Notes under the pieces: model-generated
Seen by the model: the letters and a program-made list of their open reading frames with translations, nothing else
What the model was told of the DNA's origin: nothing
Database searches by the model: none
Shown here: positions 62,256 to 64,000 of the stretch, in pieces
Position numbering within the stretch: the stretch's first letter is position 1
Layout of the letters: each line of letters begins with the position of its first letter
Source: Schizochytrium sp. TIO01
Taxonomy: Eukaryota > Sar > Bigyra > Thraustochytrida > Thraustochytriidae
DNA: 64,000 bases
NCBI GenBank assembly: GCA_004764695.1
Contig: SMSO01000032.1
Coordinates: forward strand, 6,406,668 to 6,470,667
Direction: 5' to 3'
Program-made: the position numbers and the translations under genes

Positions 62256-64000
62256 TTATTGTGCCACGGTCCGTTTCAAACGCATACGGGCAGAACGACT
62301 AAACTCATCCAAAATCCCGCGAAATTCTAAAAAGTCTCGCGTTGATTCCTTCAGATCCCTCACACATTGGGTAGCCAAGTCACTGGAGACATGCGGGCAG
62401 TTTTCGCGCAATGCATGCGAGATACTGTTAGCAAATGCATCTGAATCTGCATCAGGAAGATACTTCAAAAACTGTGCAACAGTATACAGTGTCGAGGCGA
62501 GAGAACCTTCAGAGCTTGAATCGATCATTGAGACAGGAGACGCTCCAGCAATACCAGCGACCAAGTGATTGACCAAGGTTTGACCGTGCTCCGCAAAACA
62601 TGAACGGATCACGGGTAATACATGTTCACATAGGTCAGGGTACTTTGGGTTTGGGACAGCATGATCGATTGCCACATCCAAAAAAAGTAGCAATGACCGA
62701 GCAGCTTCACGGTGCGGTGTCAATACACCGGCAGCACCACAAGCAAACACGGACGGAAAGAAAGATGATTGAATTACTTCCTCAGGCATCGCTCCCACGT
62801 TTCGATCCATTGTGATGAAAAAATCCTCTACGATATCAGGATTTGCATCCAGAGCCTCTTGGTTAGTGAGAATCTGGAACACAATCCTTGTGAGCTCCGC
62901 CAAGACAGCCAAATAATCATTGATGTGAGAACGGTCCTTTGACCCAAAACGCGCGGTTGCAATGCCCGCAGCGTAGATAAAGGGACTTAATGCAGACTCT
63001 TGAAAACAGCGAACCATCAGCGTCATGAAGTCGGCCAAGTATGGCTTGAAATCGTCTTCGAATTCTCTAATGCACCATTTGTAAAGTCCAGAGAGACACT
63101 CCACCACCTTGTTCGATTTGCACATTCCCTCGGTTATGACGCGGAGGCTAGGCCAAGCCTCTGCAAATATCACCGCACCTGGATGCTGGATGCGATTAGA
63201 GTTATCTCCTCTCCAACCAAACCGAATAAAAAGTTCAATAGTGTTCACCGCGAGAGCGATATCAGATTCATTCAGCTGCGCTGTGCCAGCCTGCTGATTG
63301 CGCTGTGCCTCGATAATTGCTGCATTATGTCGTAGCAACTGAATTGCAGGGCCAGTGACATGTTTCATTGCCTCAAGAGTCTCCTCATAGGGCTTGTGTT
63401 GAATAATCAGAGCGACCGCTTCAAGAAGATCGAGGCGATATACATTAGGAATATCCACATCCGACGTAAACGCAACATTGAACAATTTTAAAGCAGCAAA
63501 CATGAGCTCCCCACAGCACACGTCAGCAATGTGCCGAACTGCCTCAGCAACGGTCTTACTGAGATTTGGCATATTCATTATCGTCTCAAGCTCAAAATTA
63601 ATCACGGCTTCAATCTTTTGAGGGTTGTACTGTAAGAAATGAGCATACCGGCCAAAAAAGCAGCATATTGTCTCTCTCAGTAAGACAGACTCCGTCGGAA
63701 CATTGAGACAAACTTGTACGATGTAATCCAGCACAACTGGAGCAGCTGAATCGGACGATGCCATTGTAAACCTATGGGCGATTGGCACGGCCGCGTTGAT
63801 CAGCGCCTCAATGCGCTGCCAAGATCGCCCTTGTTGATTGCGTAATGCGTCGAGGGCTTGATCAAGTTGACTTTTTATGAGCGTTAAAACCACTGAGTGA
63901 CCTAGAAGAGAGTCACAGTGGTCAATCAGCGCTTCGATGTCTTCACGATTGGCAATAATTTCGTCATTAAAATCTCGACTGGTAGCTTGTGTAGCGTTTG
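62256..64000 (-). CDS. C-terminal part of a transportin-3/importin-13-type karyopherin (5' end outside window)
   Basis: The frame is open to the right edge, giving 581 codons of the C-terminal part; the apparent GTG start at 63893 is ignored because the frame continues without a stop. The protein is built of helical HEAT-type repeats without low-complexity sequence. Segments such as DYIVQVCLNVPTES, RHIADVCCGELM and the terminal FRGILDEFSRSAR resemble transportin-3 (TNPO3/Mtr10), the importin of SR splicing factors, or importin-13. Family members are around 920-960 residues, so roughly 350 N-terminal residues should lie beyond 64000. It should act at the nuclear pore with Ran. TNPO3 is preferred because of the C-terminal segment; assignment between the two is uncertain. 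Confidence 0.68.
   Translation of the reverse strand, partial: NATQATSRDFNDEIIANREDIEALIDHCDSLLGHSVVLTLIKSQLDQALDALRNQQGRSWQRIEALINAAVPIAHRFTMASSDSAAPVVLDYIVQVCLNVPTESVLLRETICCFFGRYAHFLQYNPQKIEAVINFELETIMNMPNLSKTVAEAVRHIADVCCGELMFAALKLFNVAFTSDVDIPNVYRLDLLEAVALIIQHKPYEETLEAMKHVTGPAIQLLRHNAAIIEAQRNQQAGTAQLNESDIALAVNTIELFIRFGWRGDNSNRIQHPGAVIFAEAWPSLRVITEGMCKSNKVVECLSGLYKWCIREFEDDFKPYLADFMTLMVRCFQESALSPFIYAAGIATARFGSKDRSHINDYLAVLAELTRIVFQILTNQEALDANPDIVEDFFITMDRNVGAMPEEVIQSSFFPSVFACGAAGVLTPHREAARSLLLFLDVAIDHAVPNPKYPDLCEHVLPVIRSCFAEHGQTLVNHLVAGIAGASPVSMIDSSSEGSLASTLYTVAQFLKYLPDADSDAFANSISHALRENCPHVSSDLATQCVRDLKESTRDFLEFRGILDEFSRSARMRLKRTVAQ

Overview
This window looks like ordinary nuclear DNA from a protist. 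It holds long, apparently intron-free protein genes of clearly eukaryotic families: TXNDC9, a GID/CTLH E3 ligase subunit, a CEP83-like transition-fibre protein, an SLC44 transporter, an anoctamin, mitochondrial NFS1, a TFIIIC-like factor and a transportin-3-like karyopherin. Between them lie AT-rich, microsatellite-rich spacers. Intron poverty, glutamine-rich regions, a CEP83-like gene (implying a centriole or cilium) and SH3/LIM and EF-hand/anoctamin combinations would suit a stramenopile such as a thraustochytrid. That placement is inference with modest confidence. No bacterial operon features, rRNA, tRNA, CRISPR array, virus or intact transposon was recognised. All reading frames are consistent with the standard code, and 12 of 13 genes end in TAA (the other in TAG).

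Layout: (1) the 3' end of an unknown + gene (1-971) converges on three - strand genes: TXNDC9 (3099-3860), RMD5-like (5019-6434) and CEP83-like (7534-10305). (2) An 8.2 kb gene-free spacer (10306-18488) follows. (3) An SLC44 transporter (+, 18489-20747) converges on an unknown membrane protein (-, 21856-22992). (4) A 4.8 kb spacer. (5) A 1,206-residue coiled-coil protein (+, 27816-31436) converges on a 2,870-residue WD40 protein (-, 31848-40460), with an SH3-SH3-LIM protein behind it (-, 41761-43083). (6) A 4.6 kb spacer. (7) An anoctamin with C-terminal EF-hands (+, 47686-50676) converges on NFS1 (-, 52142-53509). (8) A 4.5 kb spacer. (9) A Gln-rich zinc-finger/WD40 TFIIIC-like protein (+, 58037-61501) converges on a transportin-3-like karyopherin (-, 62256 to the right edge).

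The genes do not form one pathway; they are housekeeping functions (Fe-S assembly, protein degradation, nuclear import, Pol III transcription, lipid and choline transport) mixed with probable cytoskeletal or ciliary proteins. The most striking large-scale feature is the arrangement: convergent and same-strand gaps are 0.4-2.1 kb, whereas all four divergent gaps are 4.5-8.2 kb. Those divergent spacers carry most of the tetranucleotide arrays and homopolymers, and three of them carry many CACGTG motifs. I did not find a convincing new defence-like or otherwise novel multi-gene system. The best candidates for new biology are unusual domain combinations and the large structured spacers.
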